Positions 1-5,261 of a stretch of DNA of 6,237 nucleotides are shown one piece after another. The stretch is from Clostridiales bacterium UBA6388 (GTDB lineage: Bacteria > Bacillota > Clostridia > Oscillospirales > Oscillospiraceae): positions 1 through 6,237 of the forward strand of contig DJQK01000098.1 in the NCBI GenBank assembly GCA_002437575.1, read 5' to 3'. Numbering within the stretch: the stretch's first letter is position 1; every line of letters starts with the position of its first letter. The notes under the pieces were generated by a model. That model searched no databases and was not told the DNA's origin. It saw only the letters and a program-made list of their open reading frames with translations. A program made the position numbers and the translations under genes.

Positions 1-30
1 AACTTCATTATGCAATCAACCAATACTATC

Positions 31-61
31 ATTTCGTGAAAATCTTTGATTTTCACGAAAT
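31..61. repeat. Perfect 14-bp inverted repeat (hairpin A)
   Basis: The left arm ATTTCGTGAAAATC (31-44) and right arm GATTTTCACGAAAT (48-61) are exact reverse complements around a TTT loop. The stem is AT-rich and has no T-run directly after it on either strand, so it does not look like a simple terminator. It abuts hairpin B at 62. Confidence 0.75.
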
Positions 62-109
62 CTTTTGAAGCCTGTAAGAGCCGTGCTTCGCACGGTTAGG
101 CTTCAAAAG
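62..109. repeat. Two-tier inverted repeat (hairpin B)
   Basis: Outer arms CTTTTGAAGCC (62-72) and GGCTTCAAAAG (99-109) are perfect reverse complements. Inside them a second perfect stem, CCGTGC (81-86) with GCACGG (90-95), closes a TTC loop. The left side carries several extra unpaired bases, giving an asymmetric internal loop. The fold is identical in principle on both strands. It directly follows hairpin A. Confidence 0.7.
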
Positions 110-116
110 GCGTCTC

Positions 117-191
117 ATACGAAAACTACGCCGCAGCGGCGGCTATGAAAACATTTCATCCTTATGAAATGTTTTCATCAGTTTTCAGTAT
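117..191. repeat. Branched inverted-repeat structure (hairpin C)
   Basis: The core is a perfect 15-bp stem, ATGAAAACATTTCAT (145-159) with ATGAAATGTTTTCAT (164-178), around a CCTT loop. To its left is a short GC stem, GCCGC (130-134) with GCGGC (136-140), whose tight loop probably opens to three bases. Both are enclosed by an outer stem: ATAC plus GAAAACT (117-127) with AGTTTTC (180-186), one bulged A, and GTAT (188-191). The result is a three-way-junction fold. Together with hairpins A and B it forms an array spanning 31-191. Confidence 0.65.
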
Positions 192-240
192 AACACCATT
201 TTTCCGTTTTCCCCGAAAATTTAAGAAATCCTAAGAATTG

Positions 241-272
241 CAAAAGGGCCCGCCTGAAAGGCAAGCCCTTTG
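241..272 (-). terminator. Rho-independent terminator after thyX
   Basis: AAAGGGC (243-249) pairs with GCCCTTT (265-271), with an inner GCCT/AGGC stem (252-255 with 259-262) closing a GAA loop. It begins 8 bases past the thyX stop codon. Read on the minus strand, the stem ends in TTTTG followed by a T-rich stretch. The plus-strand side is also T-rich (GTTTGTATTT), so it could work in both directions. It plausibly ends the five-gene leftward transcript. Confidence 0.8.
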
Positions 273-279
273 TTTGTAT

Positions 280-1623
280 TTACAGTGTTCCGGAGAATTT
301 TTCCCGCACCTTCTGCGTTTTCCCGCAGCACATTTTCCCCTCCGGACACGCGCCTGTCATAAAGCACGTCGGCCCATAGAGCGAAAACAGCACCGGGTGC
401 GCCTCGCGCAGAACCTTTAACGCCTCTGTCGCCAGCTCACGAATCTCCCACTGGGCTCTGTCGCACGTGCGCAGCCGGAAAAAGGTCACAAGCTCTCCGG
501 CGTTCATCGTCGACACGGCCGGGACCTTCAGTCCGCTCACAAGCAAGTAGGACAAAACGTCCTCGCCCGCGCCAAGCTTTTTCAGCTTCTGTGCAGCCAG
601 TTCTGCCAGAGAAAACGCCGCGCGGTACCGCGTTTCCATCCCCGCGGAAACGACGCTCTCCGGCAGCACATAGCGGTCATACCGCGCGGCTCTCAAAAGG
701 TCAGGCGCGGCTAAGGACTGCATCCGATGGCGCGTCAGATGCGTCAGCGCGGCAAGCGACATCCCGCCGTATAAAAGCGTAAAGCTCGCCTGTTCGAGCT
801 CGCGCTTTCGAGGATTTTGGAGCATTGCGCGAAGCATATCCCGCGTTTCGTCCTGCGTAAGCAGCGGCGCAGCAAGGCCGCGCGAAAGATACGCCGCCGC
901 GCAGATCAGTTTCTCCGGCTCGTTGGTTCCTGCCAGCAGCGTCACCGGCTTTTCCGGTTCCAGAAGCGATGATGCCGGAAGCGGCAGGTTTTTTCCCAGG
1001 TAGGCCGCCTCTTTTCGCACGGCGAGGAAGGGAAGCTTTTCTTCGCACTGCGCAAACAGGCTCTCGCCGAGCTGGCGCAGCTCCGGAATTTTTCTGCCCC
1101 GGCCATAGGTCAGCTCATTCATCACGTGCATAAGCTCCCGCGCGTTCATCGAGCAGAAGAAGTTGCTGCAAAAGCAGTACGGCAGAACGAACCGCGCGTC
1201 CTCTTTGGGTACACCGGCGGCTTCAAGCTCGTCGTAGATCCGGAACATCCCGGTCACAGCTTCGTCGAAAATCTCCCGCTGCTCCTGCGTTTCAAACGCC
1301 GGCGAAACGTAGCCCGCCTTCGAAAAATCGACATAGCGGCGCGACTTGACCGTGAACGACGCGAGGCGAAATTCGATGAGAAACTGCTCGGCCAGCACCG
1401 AAACGTTCTCAAATGCGAGGTTCAAAAACCCATGCTCGAGCACCGACGTGTGTCCCGAGGACAGGACCTTTCCAATGAGCTTTTCGTTCTTTTCTGTTCC
1501 GGCATCGAGGGACTTTTCGAAAATTTCGTCCGCCGTGCCGTCCATGGTGGAAATTCGGCCGCCCGAGGCGATCATGGCCTCCATGTTCGGCGTCCAGCCT
1601 AAAATCGTAACGTGTCCGTGCAT
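280..1623 (-). CDS. thyX: Flavin-dependent thymidylate synthase, tandem-domain ThyX
   Basis: ThyX methylates dUMP to dTMP using methylenetetrahydrofolate, with FAD and NAD(P)H as the reductive system. The 447-residue product is about twice the usual 210-270 and contains two ThyX-like halves. Half 1 (about 1-205) has SGHTSVLEH (56-64), EFRLASFTVKSRRY (84-97) in place of the RHR-x7-S signature, and MNAREL (159-164). Half 2 (about 225-435) has an intact RHR (298-300) and the C-terminal R385/AQWEIR segment, but degenerate S/RY and NAG instead of NAR. A Cys-rich tail follows (C420, C426, C432, C433). The open frame extends 59 codons upstream into the neighbouring gene; I chose the ATG at 1623 because AAAGGAGG lies just before it and the ThyX-like sequence begins there. 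The start is 10 bases past the preceding stop, suggesting coupling. Family assignment is strong; activity of the individual halves is inference. Confidence 0.9.
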   Translation of the reverse strand: MHGHVTILGWTPNMEAMIASGGRISTMDGTADEIFEKSLDAGTEKNEKLIGKVLSSGHTSVLEHGFLNLAFENVSVLAEQFLIEFRLASFTVKSRRYVDFSKAGYVSPAFETQEQREIFDEAVTGMFRIYDELEAAGVPKEDARFVLPYCFCSNFFCSMNARELMHVMNELTYGRGRKIPELRQLGESLFAQCEEKLPFLAVRKEAAYLGKNLPLPASSLLEPEKPVTLLAGTNEPEKLICAAAYLSRGLAAPLLTQDETRDMLRAMLQNPRKRELEQASFTLLYGGMSLAALTHLTRHRMQSLAAPDLLRAARYDRYVLPESVVSAGMETRYRAAFSLAELAAQKLKKLGAGEDVLSYLLVSGLKVPAVSTMNAGELVTFFRLRTCDRAQWEIRELATEALKVLREAHPVLFSLYGPTCFMTGACPEGKMCCGKTQKVREKFSGTL

Positions 1624-1627
1624 AGTA

Positions 1628-1635
1628 CCTCCTTT
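1628..1635 (-). promoter_or_regulatory. Ribosome binding site of thyX
   Basis: On the minus strand AAAGGAGG lies 4 bases before the ATG at 1623 and overlaps the TAA stop of the preceding DUF2344 gene (1636-1634). This near-perfect Shine-Dalgarno site decides the thyX start against longer in-frame extensions, and its overlap with the upstream stop points to translational coupling. Confidence 0.85.
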
Positions 1636-2293
1636 ACCGGAAGGGATTTTCTTCATCGTCCAGCACCTCGAGCCGTCCTGCCCTTGCAAAATCGGGCTTG
1701 AACTCTGGAAGATACGTCTCGATGGCCGTGAGCAGCAGCTGCGGATTGAGGCCCGGGTTCTGCGCCGAGAGCACCGTCTCGATGCGAAGCTCGGTTTCAC
1801 TTGCCTGAGCGATGGAAAGCGCGTAGATAAGCGGTTTTATGTCAACTTCCTTGTCGCCTTTTTTGCTGCGCTTGACGATGACAAGGCTCTCGCGCGAGAA
1901 AAGCTCTGTCAGCGCCTTCTGCGCCCCAGCGGGAACGCCGCGGTCGTATTCGAGCGTCACATCGGCAGAAAGCTTCGTCAGGGCTTTTATTTTGCGCGAA
2001 CTTTCATAGGCGCGTAAAACGCGGATGCCCGCGGGCAGAACGGCATTCAATCGCTCGGGAAGCTGTGAGAGCTCGACCGAGCCGTCTTCGATTTCAAAAT
2101 CCAGAATTTCGCACCGGCTCTCCATGCCCACCGGCAGCGGCAGCGCGATCGACACATACGCCCGGGGGCTGAAGCCCTGCGAGTGCCAAATGAGAATGCC
2201 CGCCCGCTTAAACGCCCGCTGAAACACGCGCATGAGATCCAAATGCGACAGATACACCGCGTCGCCCGTTTTGGAAAACAGCAGCCTATTCAT
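1634..2293 (-). CDS. DUF2344 / TIGR03936 radical SAM-linked protein
   Basis: This 219-residue protein belongs to the DUF2344 (TIGR03936, radical SAM-linked) family, which in known genomes is either encoded beside, or fused to the C-terminus of, TIGR03960-type radical SAM proteins. Its molecular role is not established. The recognisable family core is at the N-terminus: a FSKTGDAVYLSHLDLMR stretch (residues 6-22, with SHLD at 16-19) and WHSQGFSPRAYVSIALPLPVG (about 36-56). No membrane segment or signal peptide is seen, so it is probably cytosolic. The ATG overlaps the end of the radical SAM gene by 8 bases (ATGAATAG), and GAAAGGGG (2309-2302) sits 8 bases upstream as a ribosome binding site, consistent with coupled, stoichiometric synthesis of the pair. 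Length is ordinary for the stand-alone form. Confidence 0.9.
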   Translation of the reverse strand: MNRLLFSKTGDAVYLSHLDLMRVFQRAFKRAGILIWHSQGFSPRAYVSIALPLPVGMESRCEILDFEIEDGSVELSQLPERLNAVLPAGIRVLRAYESSRKIKALTKLSADVTLEYDRGVPAGAQKALTELFSRESLVIVKRSKKGDKEVDIKPLIYALSIAQASETELRIETVLSAQNPGLNPQLLLTAIETYLPEFKPDFARAGRLEVLDDEENPFR

Positions 2294-4121
2294 CGCACGC
2301 GCCCCTTTCGCTTAAGTTCCGTGCCCCGCACCCGGCGCACTTGGTCCGGCAGTCCGGCGTTGTGACCGACTGGTAGGCCAAGGCCCGCTCGCGCAGGAAA
2401 AACTGCTTCGTCACGCCGACGTCGATCGTCTGCCACGGCAGAATTTCATCTTCCCCAAAGCCGCGCGTGGTGTAATGATCGGGGTCGACGCCGCAGTCGG
2501 AAAACGCCTGCATCCAAAGCTCGTTCTTAAAATATTCGTCCCAGCCGTCCAATTTGCAGCCCAGCTCATGCGCCCGCAGAAGCACTTTTCCGAGCCGCCG
2601 GTCGCCTCTGGCCAGGACTGCTTCTAACCTGCTGAGGTCACTTTCATGGTACCGGTAGTCCACGCCACGCGCCGTCAGGCAGCTCTGGAGCAAATGCACC
2701 CTTCGCAGGTATTCCTCGGGCGTGATCTGCTGTTCCCACTGGAACGGCGTAAACGGCTTCGGCACAAAAAAGGCCGTGGCCAGATTGATCGACAGCCGCC
2801 GCTTTTTGTTCGTCGCGTTCTGCCGCCAGCAATAGACGATCTTGTTGACGAGCTCTGCAATTTCCGCCACATCCTCATCCGTCTCCGTGGGCAGGCCCAG
2901 CATGAAATAGAGCTTTACGCTGTTCCAGCCGCCGGAGAACGCCGTGGCGCAGGTCTCTAAAATTTCGTGCTCGGTGACGTTTTTGTTGATCGCGTCGCGC
3001 AGCCGCTGAGACCCCGCCTCGGGCGCGAAGGTCAGCCCGCTTTTTCGCACCTTCTGCACCTTCAGCATGAGCTCGCGCGAAAAATTGTCCGCGCGAAGGC
3101 TCGGAAGAGACAAATTGATCTTGCGCGGCTCACAATACGCAAGCAGCTTGTCCGTCAGCTCCGGTAAATGCCGGTAATCGGACGTGGAGAGGCTTGCCAT
3201 TGTAATTTCGCTGTTTCCGGAATCCTCGAGCGCTTCGATTGCCTGCCGGCGCAAAACGTCCGCGCTTCTGGCCCGCACCGGCCGGTAGCAGAAGCCTGCC
3301 TGACAGAACCTACAGCCGCGGATGCAGCCGCGAAAAACCTCGAGATTGGTCCGGTCGTGGACAATTTCCGTCGATGGAACGATCGTTTTCACCGGAAAAT
3401 ACGCCGCATCCAGGTCCTGCACAATGCGCTTTGTGACCTTTTCCGGTGCGCCGTGCAGCGGCGTGATGGCGGCAAGCGTTCCGTCGGGCTTGTACGTGTG
3501 CTCGTAAAATGACGGCACGTAGACGCCGGGGATCTTGCTCACGCGAAGAAGAAATTCCTGCTTCGAGCAGCCGTCTTTTTTCGCCTGCCGGTAGCACTCG
3601 ACGATCTCTTTTGTGATATCCTCGCCTTCTCCGACGGAGAAAAAGTCGATGAAGTCTGCCAGCGGCTCGGGGTTCACCGCGCAGACGCCGCCTGCGAAGA
3701 CGATATTCTCCAGCCCCTCGCGCTCTCTGGCCAGCAGCGGCACGCACGAGAGCTCCAGCATATTGAGAATGTTCGTGTAGCTCATCTCATAGCCGATCGT
3801 AAAGGCGATGAGATCGAACGCCTTCACGGGGTCGTGGCTCTCGAGGGCGTAGAGCGGAATGGCGTTTTCGCGCATTTTTTCTTCCATATCGCCCCAGGGC
3901 GCAAAGACGCGCTCGCACCACACGCCGGGCAGGTCATTCATGAGCCCGTACAAAATGCGCATTCCGATGTTGGACATTCCGATCTCATATGTATCCGGAA
4001 AGCAGAACGCCACACGCACGTCGACGTCCTTTTTGTTCTTAACGATCTGGTTGTACTCCCCGCCGACATATCGCGCGGGCTTCTGCACCTGCGGCAGGAT
4101 CCGGTGTAAGGTATCCGTCAT
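2286..4121 (-). CDS. TIGR03960-family B12-binding-type radical SAM protein
   Basis: The 611-residue product matches the TIGR03960 radical SAM family. The N-terminal region (about 30-200) is a cobalamin-binding-like fold containing FPDTYEIGMSNIGMRILY (41-58) and the segment VFAGGVCAVNPEPL (141-154). I see no DxHxxG cobalamin-ligand motif. The radical SAM core starts at RGCIRGCRFC, with C266, C270 and C273 forming the CX3CX2C ligand set for the SAM-binding 4Fe-4S cluster; LTFAPEAGSQRLR (363-375) and KLYFMLGLPTETDED (403-417) are typical of the barrel. A second CX3CX2C (C591, C595, C598) near the C-terminus may bind metal. The ATG at 4121 is preceded by TGAGGT (4133-4128) and lies 14 bases after the protease stop. 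It overlaps the DUF2344 gene, its usual partner. The substrate is unknown; a role in RNA or protein modification would be guesswork. Confidence 0.93.
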   Translation of the reverse strand: MTDTLHRILPQVQKPARYVGGEYNQIVKNKKDVDVRVAFCFPDTYEIGMSNIGMRILYGLMNDLPGVWCERVFAPWGDMEEKMRENAIPLYALESHDPVKAFDLIAFTIGYEMSYTNILNMLELSCVPLLAREREGLENIVFAGGVCAVNPEPLADFIDFFSVGEGEDITKEIVECYRQAKKDGCSKQEFLLRVSKIPGVYVPSFYEHTYKPDGTLAAITPLHGAPEKVTKRIVQDLDAAYFPVKTIVPSTEIVHDRTNLEVFRGCIRGCRFCQAGFCYRPVRARSADVLRRQAIEALEDSGNSEITMASLSTSDYRHLPELTDKLLAYCEPRKINLSLPSLRADNFSRELMLKVQKVRKSGLTFAPEAGSQRLRDAINKNVTEHEILETCATAFSGGWNSVKLYFMLGLPTETDEDVAEIAELVNKIVYCWRQNATNKKRRLSINLATAFFVPKPFTPFQWEQQITPEEYLRRVHLLQSCLTARGVDYRYHESDLSRLEAVLARGDRRLGKVLLRAHELGCKLDGWDEYFKNELWMQAFSDCGVDPDHYTTRGFGEDEILPWQTIDVGVTKQFFLRERALAYQSVTTPDCRTKCAGCGARNLSERGACDE

Positions 4122-4135
4122 AGCTCTACCTCAAA

Positions 4136-4741
4136 TTACTCATAGTCTTTAGTATTGTACCCTACATGGCCTTCAATAGCAAGTCCTTCTTCGCCCGCAT
4201 AGCACGCCACGCGCACCAGAACGGTGCTCCACACAAAAACCGGCCCCAGCCCGAGCCCATAGTTCCATGCGCCCAAAAGCGCCGCCGCCAAACCCGCCGC
4301 GAGAAATGCCGCGCTGACGATCCAGCAAACCTTCTGCGCCGTTTCCAGCGGCAAGATCAGCCCCAGCCCTGCCCGCAGCGCCCGCCCGCCGTCGAGCGGA
4401 AAGACCGGCAGCGCGTTAAACAGTCCCAGCAGCAGGCTGATGGCCGCAAACGTCGGGGCAACCTTCCGAAACAGCAGGCAGAAAAGTACGCTTGCCGCGG
4501 GGCCTGCCAGCGCACAGACGGCCTCTTCGCGATAGCCGAGCGTGTTTGTGCCGATCCGCGCGTCCAGAAAGCCCAGCCGGACAGACGAAATTTCCGCCCC
4601 CAGCAGCCGGAGCGTCAGCAGGTGCCCGGCCTCGTGCGCCACTGCCGCCGCGAGAAAAGCCACGCAAACGCCCGACTCAGCCACGAGCCGCAGCACGCAC
4701 AGTGCGGCAGCAAAACCGGCCGTGCAATCAATTTTCCCCAC
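4136..4741 (-). CDS. M50 site-2 protease, SpoIVFB-like
   Basis: This is an intramembrane zinc metalloprotease of the M50B family; SpoIVFB is the member that in Bacillus cleaves pro-sigma-K during sporulation. Visible motifs, counted from the GTG start (201 residues): the zinc-binding HEAGH at 36-40, an AGPAAS segment at 79-84, and FNALPVFPLDGG at 108-119 whose N109 and D117 match the NPxxxPLDG motif that supplies the third zinc ligand. Four or more hydrophobic segments make it an integral membrane protein. No ATG fits: GTG at 4741 or TTG at 4747 give an N-terminus (VGKIDCTAGF) like that of family members, while the open frame's more upstream Arg-rich part lies inside the preceding gene. No strong ribosome binding site is seen, and the gene overlaps the previous one by about 14 bases, so translation probably depends on coupling. 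Its substrate cannot be told from sequence. Confidence 0.85.
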   Translation of the reverse strand: MGKIDCTAGFAAALCVLRLVAESGVCVAFLAAAVAHEAGHLLTLRLLGAEISSVRLGFLDARIGTNTLGYREEAVCALAGPAASVLFCLLFRKVAPTFAAISLLLGLFNALPVFPLDGGRALRAGLGLILPLETAQKVCWIVSAAFLAAGLAAALLGAWNYGLGLGPVFVWSTVLVRVACYAGEEGLAIEGHVGYNTKDYE

Positions 4742-5003
4742 CCGCAAGGCTTTTGTAGCTCTCTGCAAACGCCGCCACCGCGCTTTCTCCCTCCGAGAGC
4801 TTCTCGCGCAGCACCGAAAAAGCCGCCTGCGCCCGCCCGCCCTCGGAAAGCCCCAGCACAGATCGCGCCGCATCTGCGACCTGCGGGCAGCAGACTTTGA
4901 CCGTCAGCACCGTAAGCGTCACCGCCAGCGCCAGAAAAAGTCGCGAGAGCCACGCCGCAAGACGGCCGTTTTTCCCTTCCCGCGCGTGCCGTTTTTCTCC
5001 CAT
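4728..5003 (-). CDS. Small single-pass membrane protein in SpoIVFA position
   Basis: A 91-residue protein of no firmly recognised family. It has a basic N-terminus (MGEKRHAREGKNGR), one hydrophobic membrane segment at about 17-37 (LAAWLSRLFLALAVTLTVLTV), and an outside, probably helical tail of about 50 residues ending with SYKSLAGGEN. Its place directly before and overlapping an M50 protease gene is that of SpoIVFA or an M23-type membrane peptidase in other Firmicutes, and the membrane-plus-linker plan resembles their N-termini, but the C-terminal LytM/M23 domain is absent. I infer a regulator or anchor of the protease, or a shortened remnant. Start: the ATG at 5003 has GGAGG at 8 bases; the ATG at 5009 is only 2 bases away from it and is less likely. 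Likely first gene of the operon. Confidence 0.65.
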   Translation of the reverse strand: MGEKRHAREGKNGRLAAWLSRLFLALAVTLTVLTVKVCCPQVADAARSVLGLSEGGRAQAAFSVLREKLSEGESAVAAFAESYKSLAGGEN

Positions 5004-5011
5004 GTTCATCG

Positions 5012-5016
5012 CCTCC
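5012..5016 (-). promoter_or_regulatory. Ribosome binding site of the small membrane protein
   Basis: GGAGG on the minus strand lies 8 bases before the ATG at 5003 and 2 bases before the ATG at 5009, so spacing favours 5003. It also argues against the longer open frame that begins at 5141 inside the tRNA gene. Confidence 0.75.
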
Positions 5017-5058
5017 GGTACATTTTTATGCCAGGAAAAGAAAATCATGCTTTCCCTC

Positions 5059-5087
5059 TTGACAAATTGCGTTTTGTTCTCTATAAT
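5059..5087 (+). promoter_or_regulatory. Consensus sigma-70/sigma-A promoter of tRNA-Pro
   Basis: TTGACA (5059-5064) and TATAAT (5082-5087) match the vegetative consensus exactly and are separated by the ideal 17 bases. Transcription should start near 5094, only about five bases before the mature tRNA, so the 5' leader is very short. Such a full-consensus promoter fits a stable RNA gene. Confidence 0.93.
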
Positions 5088-5098
5088 AATCGAGCTAA

Positions 5099-5175
5099 CG
5101 GGGTGTGGCGAAGTTTGGTATCGCGCTTGGTTCGGGACCAAGAGGCCTCGGGTTCGAATCCCGACACTCCGACCA
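5099..5175 (+). tRNA. tRNA-Pro (anticodon CGG)
   Basis: All arms can be folded by eye. The acceptor stem CGGGGTG (5099-5105) pairs with CACTCCG (5165-5171) with one G-U pair. The D-stem is GCGA (5108-5111) with TCGC (5121-5124). The anticodon stem CTTGG/CCAAG closes the loop TTCGGGA, placing anticodon CGG at 5133-5135 to read CCG. The T-stem TCGGG/CCCGA closes TTCGAAT. Discriminator A5172 is followed by an encoded CCA (5173-5175). It has its own promoter and terminator, so it is a single-gene unit divergent from the leftward operon. Confidence 0.97.
5148..5175 (+). other. Probable integration attachment site (tRNA 3' end)
   Basis: The T-arm and acceptor end of tRNA-Pro is the usual crossover place for tyrosine recombinases that insert in tRNA genes. 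The integrase gene begins 82 bases beyond it, pointing back to the tRNA, as at the end of an island or prophage. The element's own copy restores the tRNA end, so the tRNA stays intact. The exact core cannot be set without the far end, where a direct repeat of this 3' end is expected. Confidence 0.5.
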
Positions 5176-5178
5176 TCG

Positions 5179-5212
5179 AAAAATCCTGAAATCGTATGAT
5201 TTCGGGATTTTT
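5179..5212 (+). terminator. Rho-independent terminator of tRNA-Pro
   Basis: AAAAATCCTGAAATC (5179-5193) pairs with GATTTCGGGATTTTT (5198-5212) over 15 bp with one T-G pair, around a GTAT loop; the 3' arm runs into TTTTTCTTTACTTTTC. It starts 4 bases past the CCA. Its A-rich 5' arm gives T residues on the other strand, so it may also end the leftward integrase transcript. It may be element or host sequence, depending on where the attachment core ends. Confidence 0.88.
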
Positions 5213-5226
5213 CTTTACTTTTCAGA

Positions 5227-5261
5227 CAGTTTTGCAGTTTTCGTTCTAACGCATTTCTAAC
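5227..5261. repeat. Short direct repeats between tRNA and integrase
   Basis: CAGTTTT occurs at 5227-5233 and 5235-5241 (8-base period), and TTCTAAC at 5244-5250 and 5255-5261 (11-base period, about one helical turn), the second overlapping the integrase stop codon. Short tandem sites next to an attachment site can be recombinase arm-type or excisionase sites, but repeats this short in AT-rich DNA may be chance. Confidence 0.35.

Larger units (their letters stand above)
1..240. other. AT-rich non-coding region with hairpins
   Basis: No convincing gene lies here: the only short open frame touching its right end (238-420, plus) is antisense to the 3' end of thyX and has no ribosome binding site. 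The stretch is visibly richer in A and T than the flanking genes. It holds three strong inverted repeats (listed separately) between 31 and 191. The remaining parts (1-30 and 192-240) show nothing I can name beyond short A/T runs. I see no clear promoter. Confidence 0.6.

Noticed and set aside
31..191. CRISPR array
   Set aside because: The repeats are inverted arms, not regularly spaced direct repeats with unique spacers, and no cas gene is present.
1624..1800. N-terminal extension of thyX by 59 codons
   Set aside because: It lies wholly inside the DUF2344 gene in another frame, is Arg/Ser-rich low-quality sequence, and AAAGGAGG directly before the ATG at 1623 fixes the start.
1126..2017. 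Plus-strand open frames opposite thyX and DUF2344
   Set aside because: They are antisense shadows of well-supported family members and have no ribosome binding sites.
4166..4900. Long plus-strand open frame (244 codons) across the M50 gene
   Set aside because: It is antisense to the protease and small-protein genes, rich in Arg, Pro and Gln as expected for a GC-rich shadow frame, and has no ribosome binding site or recognisable domain.
5021..5043. Sigma-E/K-like -10 (CATAAAAAT) facing the operon with a GCATGAT upstream
   Set aside because: The match to the sporulation sigma consensus is partial, the spacer is one base short, and the implied start would fall on the ribosome binding site at 5012-5016.
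4542..5189. Plus-strand open frame running through the tRNA gene
   Set aside because: It overlaps the tRNA promoter and the whole tRNA-Pro gene and is antisense to two supported genes; no protein family features are visible.
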